A stretch of 64,000 nucleotides of DNA from Chenopodium formosanum. Lineage: Eukaryota > Streptophyta > Magnoliopsida > Caryophyllales > Amaranthaceae. The stretch is from contig CM044860.1 of NCBI GenBank assembly GCA_024500155.1, positions 1,658,501 to 1,722,500 on the forward strand, read 5' to 3'. Below, in pieces: positions 1 to 10,445 of this stretch (the stretch's first letter is position 1; every line of letters begins with the position of its first letter). The notes under the pieces were generated by a model. That model worked only from the letters and a program-made list of their open reading frames with translations. It did no database searches and had not been told where the DNA came from. The position numbers were made by a program, and so were the translations under genes.

Positions 1-43
1 CATCTTATAATTGAATAGCAAGGTGCAAAAAATATTGGATAAA

Positions 44-116
44 CGCCCACCGTGGGGCTCGAACCCACGACCACAAGGTTAAGAGCCTTGCGCTCTACCA
101 ACTGAGCTAGACGGGC
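44..116 (-). tRNA. tRNA-Lys (anticodon CTT)
   Basis: The minus strand folds into a complete 73-nt cloverleaf. It has a 7-bp acceptor stem with two G-U pairs, a D arm (GCTC/GAGC), an anticodon stem CAAGG/CCTTG closing the loop CTCTTAA (anticodon CTT, with U33 present), and a T arm GTGGG-TTCGAGC-CCCAC. The A box and B box, which are the internal RNA polymerase III promoter, are intact. No intron is present and CCA is not encoded, as is normal for nuclear tRNA genes. It should decode AAG lysine codons. A short T-run lies beyond its 3' end on the minus strand only weakly, so I do not annotate a terminator. Confidence 0.95.
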
Positions 117-930
117 TTTTGTTTAAAGAGAGCTGTTTTTGTCATTTCTTTTGATGTTTTAATTCAACAGATTAAGAAACATAATCATAATTAAACAATC
201 TGCATAATCACTTGAGTAAATTTGATGCCATCGTCAATATATTTACCACATCTAAAATCTATGTTCATGAAAATCAAATAAGGGTTCATTAGGTGAAAAA
301 GGAGTTTAAAACTTTAAATAGATTAGAAGGAGTAATATCTCATATTGATTGCTGAGATTATGTAATCGGATGCATTAAACACATATGTATTCACTCATCA
401 TCACGACATCACGTGAACCTTTGTGTTTTTATTTGTGTTGTACATAAATCTTCTTTTTGATGAACCGGATTCAAGTAATTCATCACGACATCACCATTAT
501 CAAGTGTTTGGTTAGAAAGTTTGGACTTGAAAAAAGAGATTATGTGGCTTATTATTGTTATCTTGGGACTTGGGTAATGATTTCTACTTATTTCCCTTGG
601 CCACAGCAAACAAAAAAAAAGGGAATAATAAACTTTAAGTGATGATTTTATTTTATGTTTAAACCAAACAAACAAAAAGGTAAGAGTTACATTATTCTTT
701 TTTCCTCCTTATTTATTCTTTTTTTCATTCTATTTCCAATATTCATACAGTCATACCAACTGCCCCCTTAAAATGATTAATTGTTATACTCCGTATAAAG
801 TTTAGAAGTAGATCGCTTAAAGCCTTAAATATGTGTATTGAAGGAGATTGTGTCCCACAACCAATTTTTATACAAAATTGAAAAGTGGTTCGAAATATCT
901 CTACTTTAATACAAATGGTGTAAAAAAGGG
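117..930. other. intergenic, no gene seen
   Basis: AT-rich DNA between the tRNA gene and the inverted-repeat element. Short open frames at about 409-675 on both strands have no recognisable domain and overlap each other, so I do not call them genes. Confidence 0.6.
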
Positions 931-1533
931 GGCTGCCCAGGTTTATCAATTTGATAAACAATTGAAGTTTATCAAGGGGTAAAAGCGTCATTTTCAGTTG
1001 ATAATGAAGGGTGTTTATGTAATTTGATAATCACAGTTAACTAGCTGCTGTTATTGTTCCCATCTTCATCTTCTTCGTATACTTCCGCCATTGCACAACA
1101 ATGGAGACTTTGTCTCTTCCCCACCCACCTTCATCTTCTTTGCCTCCTTCTTCAAGTTGCTGATATGGAGATTTTGCCAACCTCAACTACCACCATTTTT
1201 GCCGCCGAATTAAACGAAAACCCTAAGATAAAAGGGAGAAATTAAGGGTATGGTTAACCCTAAAGGGTAGGTGTTTATCAATTGCTTGTGAGCTTTTCTT
1301 CCCCCATTGAAATCTCCATTGAAGTTGGTCTAACCTTCTTCCTGAACAAGTGGATGTTTGTGAGTTTCACTTCCGTCAAATAACGCCGTGAAAAGTAGTA
1401 TTTTGACAGTTGTACATAAGTACTTCGCTGATATTTTTATTATATAAGCTCAAATTTCAAGACCAAATATTTACATAATTACCATTTGATAAACATGTCT
1501 TGTTTATCAAATTGATAAACTTGTATTTCCTCG
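931..1533. mobile_element. small inverted-repeat (MITE-like) element A
   Basis: The left end (about 938-981) and the reverse complement of the right end (about 1480-1530) share the core TTTATCAATTTGATAAACAA, followed on both sides by another TTTATCAA block. That gives roughly 40-45-bp terminal inverted repeats around about 500 bp. Just inside the left end is 'CAAGGGGTAA', which also occurs just inside the left end of the larger element at 17829-18932, so the two look like one family. No transposase is encoded. A clear target-site duplication was not found, so the exact ends and the superfamily are uncertain. Confidence 0.5.
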
Positions 1534-1864
1534 TAAAAAAGATGGTCAACCAACTCACTATTTGGTAAAGGTATGATGATCATGTGAATGCACCATATCA
1601 TGGATATGGACTACTCGTATAACATCCAACATTGTACAATTTGTATTCCGTATGATTTGCGTCATTCGCCAAATTGCGACTAGAACTTTCTCGTATGCAA
1701 GTAGTCATCTATAAAATGGAAACCCCCAAATCTGTCTAAATCAAACCCATTAATCTCAATCAATTTGTACATTATTCCTTCATCAATTTCCTCTCCTCAA
1801 ACCCTAACCAAAAAAAAAAATCCCCAACTCAATTGAATTCAAATTTCGTCGATCCGATTAAACG

Positions 1865-2203
1865 ATGAGCACCAGTAGAACGGCAACACCTACAATTTCT
1901 CAAACCCTAACCCTAGAAAGCACTCCATCTTCAAATCAACAACAACAGGCGGAAACCCTAGTTCTTCGTCTGAATCGCAAGAAGAAGGTATCCTGGAAAG
2001 AAGGCACAATCAATAATGAATTTATGAACAAGAAAAGCTCCAAAAAATGCTGTATTTTTCACAAGGAGAAACCCTTTGATGAAGATACTAGTGATGATGA
2101 AGATGATAATGTTGCTGATAAATCGAATGCTGCTGATAAACAACACCATGATCATGGTTGTTGCTCGCATGAAGCTGGTTCCAGTAGTGGCGCTAATCAA
2201 TAA
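1865..2203 (+). CDS. INH3: Protein phosphatase 1 inhibitor-3 (PPP1R11 family)
   Basis: Single-exon protein of 112 residues, a typical length for plant inhibitor-3. The family binds and inhibits the catalytic subunit of type-1 protein phosphatase in nucleus and cytosol. Visible features, in order: a low-complexity Ser/Thr/Gln N-terminus (1-30); the RVxF-type docking motif KVSW at residues 41-44 inside the conserved block KKKVSWKEGTINNEFMNKKS; the conserved CCIFHKEKPFDE segment at 62-73; an acidic stretch (72-84); and a His/Cys-rich tail with HDHGCCSH near 94-102. The ATG at 1865 follows a plausible pyrimidine-rich leader and fits family N-termini. The gene has no intron and stands alone. The family call rests on the two conserved blocks and is firm. 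Confidence 0.93.
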   Translation: MSTSRTATPTISQTLTLESTPSSNQQQQAETLVLRLNRKKKVSWKEGTINNEFMNKKSSKKCCIFHKEKPFDEDTSDDEDDNVADKSNAADKQHHDHGCCSHEAGSSSGANQ

Positions 2204-3879
2204 CTTTGTGCAATTGATTTGATTAATTTGCGAATCGATTGTTCTTTTTGTCTTCGATTTTCAGGTATAGATTAATGGGGAGAAATTTTAAGATTTGTTG
2301 TTAAAATCTTCGAATTTTGAAATATAATGGATTAATGAGAGTTGAGATGCTATTATATTGTGTATATGATTAACAATGTTGGAAAAAAAAGGCTCTAAAG
2401 AGATGTGTTGTGAGTTTTAGTTTGTGAGCTTAATTTGTTCTATTTTAATGGTTAATGTTGTTTCTGAAGCACCTTATTGGCTGCTGCTATTTTATGAATG
2501 AAGATAATGTGGACTCTTTTTTTATGTAATGTTGTTGCAATGGCCAAGATTTATTGAGAAATGCACCTTGATTTGCTATGAAATTGTATTGCATCTAATT
2601 TGTCGAGTTCTTATACACTCGAGTCTATGTTTACTTGTTGGAACGAGGTTTTAATTAATGTGTAATAACATGTGATCTTTAGCTAACAAAGAGGTTTAGT
2701 GTATGTAGTGGAAAGAGTCCATTTATGTGGTTTAGGGGGAAGAGGGGGTTGGGTTCGAGCTTTTGGGGAGGACTTGCAGTAAAGAATTTTGTATGGCACT
2801 GATTGAAGGTGAAGCAATCTCTTTTACAAGACTAGATGCTGAAAACTTGTGACGACTATATGGTTTTATCGTATAAACTTGAATTTTGCGAAGAGAAGGA
2901 GGATAAATATGAACTGCATGGCATTAGCACATGGAGTTTTATGAGTTGAGTTTTAGAGATTTGCTTTGATTTCTGTGGGTGTATTTGCTATTGGATGTTT
3001 GTCAATCGTCAAGTGTTTGTATTAGTCTAGGAGTTCATCATATTGCTTGAAGAAAGAGGAACCATTAGCGATATCACTGTGATCTGGAGTGGACTGCTGA
3101 TAAAACTTGAATGAAAAAAATTTAGCTTCTTTTGTTAGCCTGGTGGCTGATTGAAGGGGACTAACCAGTGTTTCAGATAGTTGAAAGTTTTGAAGGTGTA
3201 CAGATATGGTTTCCTGATACAGGGACACCAGAGGCCAGAATACCTTAATTCGGAAACCATCTTAGTCAAGTTTCACGATATCCACCCAAATTCCCAGACT
3301 GGCTACCCCGAGATAGGAACCTAAGGCCCTGTATGAGTGTGTGATTTTCGTGAAAGATAGTATCATAGTCATGGAAGAAAACAGAGCTTGGTAGCAATGT
3401 GATATAACAAGGATACTTGTGTTTCTGAGTAATGAATTAATCCACCTTTTTATTACTCTACCTAGTACATCAATATTGAACCATCTGGCACCAGATTAGA
3501 TTCAGAATGATGCAGTGTGCAGAATCCTGAACACAGCAGTATTAGGGAAAGTAACCAGTTTTCAAATTAACCCCAATTCCCTTAATGTCAATTATAGCTA
3601 AATTACCTCAATCAAGATTAGCAAAAATGTGTAGTTCCTTTTAAGCAAGTACAATTTTGTACTAATAATATTGCAATCTTCCACTTCCTCAGGTTTTGAA
3701 ATATGAAGCCCGACTTTCTTAACAGAATCCTCCATTGTCAAATTGTCATTTACAAAGATTTGCTACAGCCATTGAATGTCATAACAGATAACCAACATCT
3801 TACATAAAATTGACTACTCTAATAACTAAGGGCAATTTTTTTCAAATATACACAGCAATCTTACTATTGTGTGGACTGT
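2204..3879. other. INH3 3' region and intergenic DNA
   Basis: The first 350 bases or so are T-rich and suit a 3' UTR. Further on I see no supported gene. A 68-codon minus-strand frame at 3022-3228 has somewhat protein-like composition but no motif I recognise and no obvious splice context, so it is not called. Confidence 0.5.
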
Positions 3880-4745
3880 AACAGCATAATGCACACCATA
3901 GAACCAAATAAGTGACCAAGCTGATCCAATGTATACAATGATAATGAACATGGTCACAATATCGAATACATAAATTTAGCAGTTACTCGCGAGCTTCTGG
4001 CCTTCTAGAACTTCAACGCGTTGGCAACTTATCAAAGTTCAACTGTAAAAGTGGAAAAAAAAAATCACTAATCAGAGATACAGAGATGTTTCCACACAAT
4101 TACAGACGAAGAAAATACACATTGCAGAAACATGTAAGCTGCGAATATGAATCACACATGCCTACTTTAACATAAGTGTATATTTTTTTCTACAATGATC
4201 AATGCTATGCTAGAGCTAGAGATCATACATTGGTATAGCCTAAAACAGATCTTAAAATACTAACTCGTCCAGTTTTGTCAATATAAGAACATGACTACAC
4301 ATATCACCATATCTACCCTTTGCCAAGACTTGAAGAACGAGTAAGTTCATGCAAGTTAGCCAGGATTATGAACAAAAAGACTGTAAGACTATTCATTATC
4401 ATTACCCATGCCCCTAGAAGGTTGAGTTATCTTAAATTTTATGCTGGACAGTCATAGCAGTCGAACTTGCAGAGTTCAATATCAACTCTCAATTTTCTTA
4501 TTGAAACTAAACCTAAAGCCATCAATACTTTAGAGCTAGTTGCACGTAAGAAATTGATAGCTCTTCCGACTAACTTCATCAAATTTCAAACTCAGTCAAT
4601 TAAAAAATAAATTTTAAATTTTTTTTTTTTTTTTCCAAGATCCTTGTATGCACTCAGTCTGCTGTGATGCTCTTTACAATGGTGCGATCAAGTTAGATTG
4701 AAGTTAACATAAGCATGAGAATCTACGTAGTATTCGATAAACTGA
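3880..4745. repeat. 3' flank of F-box copy 1, duplicated at 14395-15260
   Basis: This stretch aligns by eye with the downstream flank of the second F-box gene. Both contain CAAGCTGATCCAA, then GCTTC-GGCCTTCT blocks, then GCCTAAAACAGATCTTA, then TTTTATG(C/T)TGGAC, in the same order. It therefore appears to be the original 3' flank of the F-box copy at 10446-11980, now separated from it by the retrotransposon. Homology is moderate with many small indels. Confidence 0.65.
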
Positions 4746-4772
4746 TAAGAAGAGAGAGAGAAGGGGGGGGGG

Positions 4773-5202
4773 TGTAACGGGTAATATACTCAGCAAGGGC
4801 AGTGGCTTGATTACTTATGCAAGAAGGAGGAAGAGACGTCAGCAAATGGGAATGTTAGGAATGGACAGCAGGGCAGACCCCAAGCAGAGCAGCCACCAAG
4901 CAATCAGAGAGCAGGAGCCTTGACAGCTACCTTAACGACTTTTGTTGTTTTCCTTATTTTGGCAGATTATGTATATATAAGAAAGGGAGGGTAGGATGTG
5001 CTAGTCAGGCAAGATCTTAGTAATTTCTAGAGCTAGAGAGTGGTGCCCTAAAGGTGCTAAATCAGAGACTAGTAGCCTCAAGCTACTCTTGTTTGTTACT
5101 TCCATTTTCAAATTAATCAAAAGCTGCCCATTCTCCTCAAAAATCACATCTTTATCGCTTAGCTTAATATTTATACAAGTCAGTAACCACTAGAGTGTTA
5201 CA
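4773..5202 (+). repeat. 5' LTR
   Basis: Starts TGTAACGG and ends AGTGTTACA. It matches the segment 9941-10367 almost base for base. Compared with the 3' LTR it has three extra bases near 4823 and about seven substitutions. The AT-rich core near 4970 holds a TATA-like motif. Confidence 0.95.
4973..4980 (+). promoter_or_regulatory. LTR TATA-like box
   Basis: TATATATAA-type motif in the middle of the LTR, about 230 bases before its 3' edge. This suits a U3 promoter driving the genomic RNA. It is conserved in the 3' LTR near 10137-10145. Confidence 0.45.
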
Positions 5203-5204
5203 AG

Positions 5205-5216
5205 TGGTATCAGAGC
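5205..5216 (+). other. primer binding site (initiator tRNA-Met)
   Basis: TGGTATCAGAGC begins two bases after the LTR end. It is complementary to the 3' end of plant initiator tRNA-Met, the usual primer for this class of elements. Confidence 0.9.
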
Positions 5217-5308
5217 GGCGGTCCTGCGCCTGCCGGCATCGGAAACCACCACACCGTACTTTGTTTTGAAAAATAAAAAAAAAATAAAAAAAAAAAAGGA
5301 GAGAAGAA

Positions 5309-6775
5309 ATGGTGACCTCTACAACCCAGAGATGCGACAACTTGGAGGAGCAAATGGCTTGAGTGCAGGCTCGTATGGAAGCACTAGAAGCGGTGGTGAA
5401 AACCCAAGAAGAAACCCTCAAGAAATCCTTGAGTGAGGCCAGCCAAAAGCTCGACGATCAATTTGAGCTATTGAGGCAGCAGCAAGAAGCCCAAACCACG
5501 GCCAACGCCACGAACCAAGCTCAGTTCCTTGAGGAATTGCGCAACTTGGTCAACCAGAGAAATCACGAGCAAGGACAAGGATATACGCCGGGGATACGTA
5601 ACTGGATGGAGCAGAATGGAGGTGGAGAGCGTTGGAAGCCGAGGAAGTTAGACATGCCCTTATTTGAGGGATCGGACCCTAATTGGTGGATTCTTAAGGG
5701 AGAAAAGTACTTCCTCCATTGCAACCTCACGGATGAACAGAAGCTACAGGCGGCGGTCTCGGCGTTGGAGGGCGACGCCTTGCGGTGGTTTCAATGGGAG
5801 AATAGACGGAGGCCGATAGCGAACTGGGAAGGTATGAAAGTTCGGGTCTTGCGGCAATTCCGACCCACCCATGCCGGAAGCCTCCACGAGCAGTGGTTGG
5901 CCGCCAACCAAGAAACCACCGTGCTTGAATATCGCAAGAGATTTATCGAACTCTCAGCTCCGTTGGAGGACGTCCCTGAAACCATTATGATGGGCCACTT
6001 TATAAATAGGCTCAAAGATGACATCAAGGCTGATGTCAGGCTCATGAACCCATTTAACCTAGAGCAAGCAATGGAAATCGCGGGTCGGGTCGAAGAGCGA
6101 AATCGGGTCGGGGGGATCCAAAAACCAACAGGGTATTACGGGTCGGGTAAAAGCGTCGCCAGCTCATCTGGGCCCTCCGGATCCAGATCCTCAGTCGGGT
6201 CGGGTTTAATCAGCACTTTTGGAACCCCGAACCAACAGGCCACGAGTTTCAGAGGTTGGCCCAAAGCTCCGGGAACCCCCTCCGAATCTCAGGCCTCGGT
6301 TAACTTTCCGAGGTCGACCACTCAGTCCACGGCGAAATCCGGCGAACCACGAAGACTCACCGACTTCGAGCACCAAGAACAGAAGGCCAAGGGCCTGTGC
6401 TTTAGATGCGACGAACGGTGGAGTGTCGGCCACCGATGCAAGAACCGTGAGATGAGCGTCTTACTCCTTGGTGAGACCGCTGACGACGAGGCTGGACCAT
6501 CTAAGCCGTCGGAGCCGGAGTCAAGTGATGAAGAAACTTTCGCCACCACCCTTGGGGCGAGTCTATGCTCGGTGGTGGGAATCTCGAACCCCCGCACCAT
6601 GAAACTCGAAGGGCGAGTAGGGCCGCGTGCAGTGGTTGTCCTGGTGGACCCAGGGGCCACGCACAATTTCATCTCTGACACGCTGGTGGCGGAGGTGGGT
6701 GTGTCGGTGTCAGGAAGCCGCGAATTTGGTGTTTCCTTGGGCAACGGTGACCAGATCTGGGGTAAAGGGCGGTGA
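5309..6775 (+). pseudogene. retrotransposon gag and start of protease, interrupted
   Basis: The likely original start is the ATG at 5309. Its frame meets a TGA at 5360-5362 after 17 codons, then stays open for about 470 codons. Visible features: an N-terminal coiled-coil-like segment rich in Glu/Gln; the retrotransposon gag core (LEGDALRWFQWE followed by FRPTHAGSLHEQW); a Ser/Pro-rich linker; and a zinc-knuckle-like CFRCDERWSVGHRC. The aspartic protease motif VDPGATHNFIS follows, with D-P-G in place of the commoner D-S/T-G. Protease continues in another frame beyond 6775, so there is a frameshift near 6765-6775. This locus cannot make an intact Gag from the first ATG. Confidence 0.85.
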
Positions 6776-9700
6776 GGTTAGTCCTCAGTGGTGGCTACGT
6801 CGTGGTGGACAATTTTTTGCCACTCCGACTTGGGAATGCAGATTTGATTTTAGGAATTGAGTGGTTGGAGAAGTTGGGAACCGTCACACACAATTGGAAA
6901 ACTCATGTAATGAGTTTCAAGGATGGGGGGGGGGGGAGAGTATCACGCTGGTGGGAAATCCGGGAGCGCACCAAGGTGTCACTCAAGGCCATGATTCGGA
7001 CCTTAAGGCACGAGGGAGGTGGACTTTGGGTGGAAGTAAATCTGGTGGAGCAGGGAGCAAGAAGGGAGGAATTAGCAGAGGGAGGCTCGAAACTGCCAGT
7101 TTGGTTGGAGCAAGTGTTAGATCAATTTTCTGATGTGTTCTCCGAGCCCAAGGGATTACCACCCAAGCGAGGTCACGAGCATGCTATTGTTTTGAGGGGA
7201 GGGAGCAACCCCGTGAGTGTTAGGCCGTACCGCTACCCCCAATTCCAAAAAGACGAGATATAGAAAATGATTAGGGAGATGTTAGCGGCGGGAATTATTA
7301 AGCCCTCCGTTAGCCCCTTCTCGAGCCCGGTGTTGTTGGTGAAGAAAAAAGATGGTTCGTGGAGGTTTTGCGTGGATTACCGCGCCCTCAATCGTGAGAC
7401 TATCCCGGATAAATACCCTATTCCTATCATTGATGAGCTACTAGATGAGCTCCATGGAGCTACGATTTTTTCGAAACTTGACCTTAAATCGGGCTACCAT
7501 CAAATTTTGGTGAAGGAAGAAGACACACACAAGACCGCTTTTCGTACCCACGAGGGACATTATGAATTCTTGGTGATGCCTTTTGGCCTCACCAACGCCC
7601 CCGCAACCTTCCAAGCTTTGATGAATGAGCTGTTTAGACCTTATCTAAGGAAGTTTGTATTGGTGTTCTTTGATGACATCTTGATATATAGCCCAAGTAA
7701 AGAGACTCATGTGGAGCATATGAAGTTAGTATTGAATGTGCTCAAGGAGCAAAGTTTAGTGGTAAACTTTAAGAAGTGCGAGCTTGGGCAGCCTCGAGTG
7801 GCCTATTTAGGACATGTTGTGTCGAGTGAAGGGGTGCCCGTAGACATGGAGAAGGTTAGAGCTATGGTGGAGTGGCCGGTGCCCAAGAACTTGAAGGAAT
7901 TAAGAGGATTTTTGGGATTGACCGGGTACTACCGCAAGTTTATAAGAAGATATGCCCAAATTGCTAAGCCCTTGACCGAGCAACTTAAAAAAGAAAACTT
8001 TGGGTGGACTATGGCAGCCACGGCAGCCTTGGAGCAACTCAAAACAGCCATGAGCACGGCCCCCGTGCTAAGGATGCCCGATTTTCGTAAGGTGTTTGTT
8101 GTGGAAGCCGATGCATCCAGATTTGGGCTAGGAGCCGTGTTGATGCAAGACTCACGGCCCATTGCTTTTTTCAGCAAGCTATTGGGTCCAAGGTCACAAG
8201 CGAAAGCCACGTATGAGAAGGAGTTAATGGCTATTTGCTTAGCCATAGTCAAGTGGAGGCACTATTTGCTTGGAAGGCACTTTGTGGTGAGAACTGACCA
8301 ACAAAGCCTTAAGTATATCATGGAGCAACGAGAAGTAGGTGGTGACTACCAAAAGTGGGTGAGAAAATTGTTGGGCTTCGATTTTGAGATCCAATTTAAG
8401 CCGGGAGCTAGTAATCGGGTGGCCGATGCGCTCTCTCGAAAGGGCGGCTGTGAGGAGGAATTGACCACCATGGTTTCGGTGCAAAAGGTGGAGTGGGAAA
8501 AGCTTGATAAGGAGGTAAGGGAGGACCCCTTATTGGGCAAGATAGTGACTGCCATAGCAGCAGGGGAAGGAGGGTATGCGGGGTATTCACTTGAAGGGGA
8601 AAGATTGATGTTCAAGGGAAGAGTTGTCATTCCTAAGGGTTCCCAATTAATTTCCAAGCTTTTAAGGGAGTACCACGACAGCCCCATAGGGGGACATCGA
8701 GGAGAAACAAAGACTTACTTGCGAGTTGCAGCCGAGTGGTATTGGCTCGGTATGAGAAAAGATATTGGGACCCATGTGAAGCAATGTCCGATCTGTCAAC
8801 AAGCAAAAAATTCGCAATTGCAACCTGCTGGGCTATTACAACCGCTGCCAATACCCGAAGCAATATGGGATGAGATATCCATGGACTTCATAGAGGGTCT
8901 TCCATTGTCTAAGGGCATGAACTCGATCTTAGTAGTAGTGGATCGGCTTTCTAAGTATGCGCACTTCGTGGGATTGAGGCATCCATTCACTGCAGCCTCG
9001 GTGGCAGCAATTTTCGTGAAGGAAATAGTGAAATTACATGGATTTCCCACCTCTATCGTGTCGGATCGAGACCGCATATTCATGAGCATCTTTTGGCGCG
9101 GGTTATTCAAATTGCAAAGCACGGAATTGAGAAGAAGTACAGCATACCATCCTCAAACCGATGGTCAAACGGAAGTGGTAAACAAGACCCTAGAGACCTA
9201 TTTGAGGTGCTTTGTCAATGGGCAACCAAGGACATGGGGAACGTGGCTGCATTGGCTGAATTTGCATACAATACAGCTTCACACGAGTCCACGGGGTTCA
9301 CTCCTTTTAAGGTGGTCTATGGAAGAAACCCTCCGAAGTTGATCAAGGTGGGAAAAGGGCAAACACCGGTGGATAGCTTGGATGAGTGGTTACAAGCAAG
9401 GGATTGGATCCTAGATGATTTACACAAGCATCTATTAAGGGCTCAGCAAAGAATGAAGGCGAACGCGGACTTGAAAAGAATAGAAGAAGAGTTCCAAGTG
9501 GGGGACTTAGTTTACTTAAAACTTCAACCATATAGACAGAGATCCCTCGCAACTAGGCCTAATGAGAAGCTCTCGCCACGATTCTATGGCCCATACAAAG
9601 TTGTACAATGGATTGGGAAGGTGGCCTACAAGTTAGAGCTTCCCGATTCATGCCGTGTTCACCCTGTTTTCCATGTTTCCCAATTAAAAAGAGCACTAGG

Positions 9701-10088
9701 AAATCAGGTGGCTAGCCCATTAATTCCAGCCCAACTGACAGAGGAGTTGGAATTAATTGAGGAACCTGAGCTAGTGTTGGATGTGAGGGCATCTAAGCTC
9801 AAGCCGCAAGAAAAGGAGGTGCTAATTCAATGGAAGGGACTACCTGTGCTCGAAGCTACATGGGAAGATGCTTCCTTGATCAATGAGCGTTTCCCCTCTT
9901 TCCACCTTGAGGACAAGGTGAGTCTTCTAGGGGGAGGGAATGTAACGGATAATATACTCAGCAAGGGCGGTGGCTTGATTACTTATGCAAGGAGGAAGAG
10001 AGGTCAGCAAATGGGAATGTTAGGTATGGACAGCAGGGCAGACCCCAAGCAGAGCAGCCACCAAGCAATCAGAGAGCAGGAGCCTTGA
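6772..10088 (+). pseudogene. retrotransposon pol polyprotein (PR-RT-RH-IN-chromodomain), interrupted
   Basis: The rest of protease (LGIEWLEKLG region) leads to a TAG at 7261-7263 just before RT. RT shows LDLKSGYHQ, VMPFGLTNAPATFQ and the catalytic FFDD near 7665-7680. RNase H shows EADASRFGLGAV near 8104. Integrase has an HHCC zinc region (CPICQQAK near 8790), then MDFIEGLP, SDRDRIF and TDGQTEVVNK, carrying the D, D and E of the catalytic triad. A single-base loss near 9253-9257 shifts the frame at the conserved LHW-AEFAYN junction. The remainder includes a chromodomain (VLIQWKGLPVLEATWED near 9820-9870). An 11-G tract near 6927-6937 probably adds a pair of local shifts. The last frame runs through the polypurine tract into the 3' LTR. 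Confidence 0.88.
9929..9940 (+). other. polypurine tract
   Basis: AGGGGGAGGGAA lies immediately before the 3' LTR, where plus-strand DNA synthesis is primed. It is also read as codons of the pol frame. Confidence 0.85.
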
Positions 10089-10367
10089 CAGCTACCTTAA
10101 TAACTTTTGTTGTTTTCCTTATTTTGGCAGATTATGTATATATAAGAAAGGGAGGGTAGGATGTGCTAGTCAGGCAAGATCTTAGTAATTTCTAGAGCTA
10201 GAGAGTGGTGCCCTAAAGGTGCTAAATCAGAGACTAGTAGCCTCAAGCTACTCTTGTTTGTTACTTCTATTTTCAAATTAATCAAAAGCTGCCCATTCTC
10301 CTCAAAAATCACATCTTTATCGCTTAGCTTAATATTTATACAAGTCAGTAACCACTAGAGTGTTACG
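9941..10367 (+). repeat. 3' LTR
   Basis: Copy of the 5' LTR, from TGTAACGG to TGTTAC. The final A of the 5' copy is replaced by G, and the LTR runs directly into a G-rich tract. The end of the pol open frame overlaps its first 148 bases. Confidence 0.93.
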
Positions 10368-10369
10368 GT

Positions 10370-10390
10370 GGGGGGGGGGGGGGGGGGGGG
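10370..10390. repeat. poly(G) tract, 21 G
   Basis: Uninterrupted run of 21 G directly after the retrotransposon. A G-run of about ten (4763-4772) precedes the 5' LTR. The element therefore inserted into, or generated, a G homopolymer. Length here may be unreliable because such runs sequence poorly. Confidence 0.8.
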
Positions 10391-10445
10391 ACAAAGAAAC
10401 CACAAACTCTAGTAGTAACCATAAAGAGATTAGCCTAAAATGCAT

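Larger units (their letters stand above)
4773..10367 (+). mobile_element. Ty3/Gypsy chromovirus-type LTR retrotransposon (non-autonomous by decay)
   Basis: Complete element of about 5.6 kb. It has direct LTRs (430 and 427 bp) beginning TGTAAC and ending TGTTAC(A), a tRNA-iMet-type primer binding site, gag, then protease, reverse transcriptase, RNase H, integrase and a C-terminal chromodomain, and a polypurine tract. The pol order (RT-RNase H-integrase) and the chromodomain place it in Ty3/Gypsy chromoviruses. By eye the two LTRs differ at about seven internal positions, plus the terminal base and one 3-bp indel, so the insertion is fairly recent. The coding region has an early stop in gag, a second in-frame stop before RT and at least two frameshifts, so this copy should not be autonomous. 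It lies in a G-rich tract, which hides any target-site duplication. Confidence 0.95.

Noticed and set aside
3022..3228. 68-codon minus-strand ORF
   Set aside because: No recognisable domain, homologue or splice context; left as unassigned intergenic sequence.
6206..6744. Several ORFs overlapping gag on both strands
   Set aside because: Shadows of the GC-rich gag/protease coding strand with no domain of their own.
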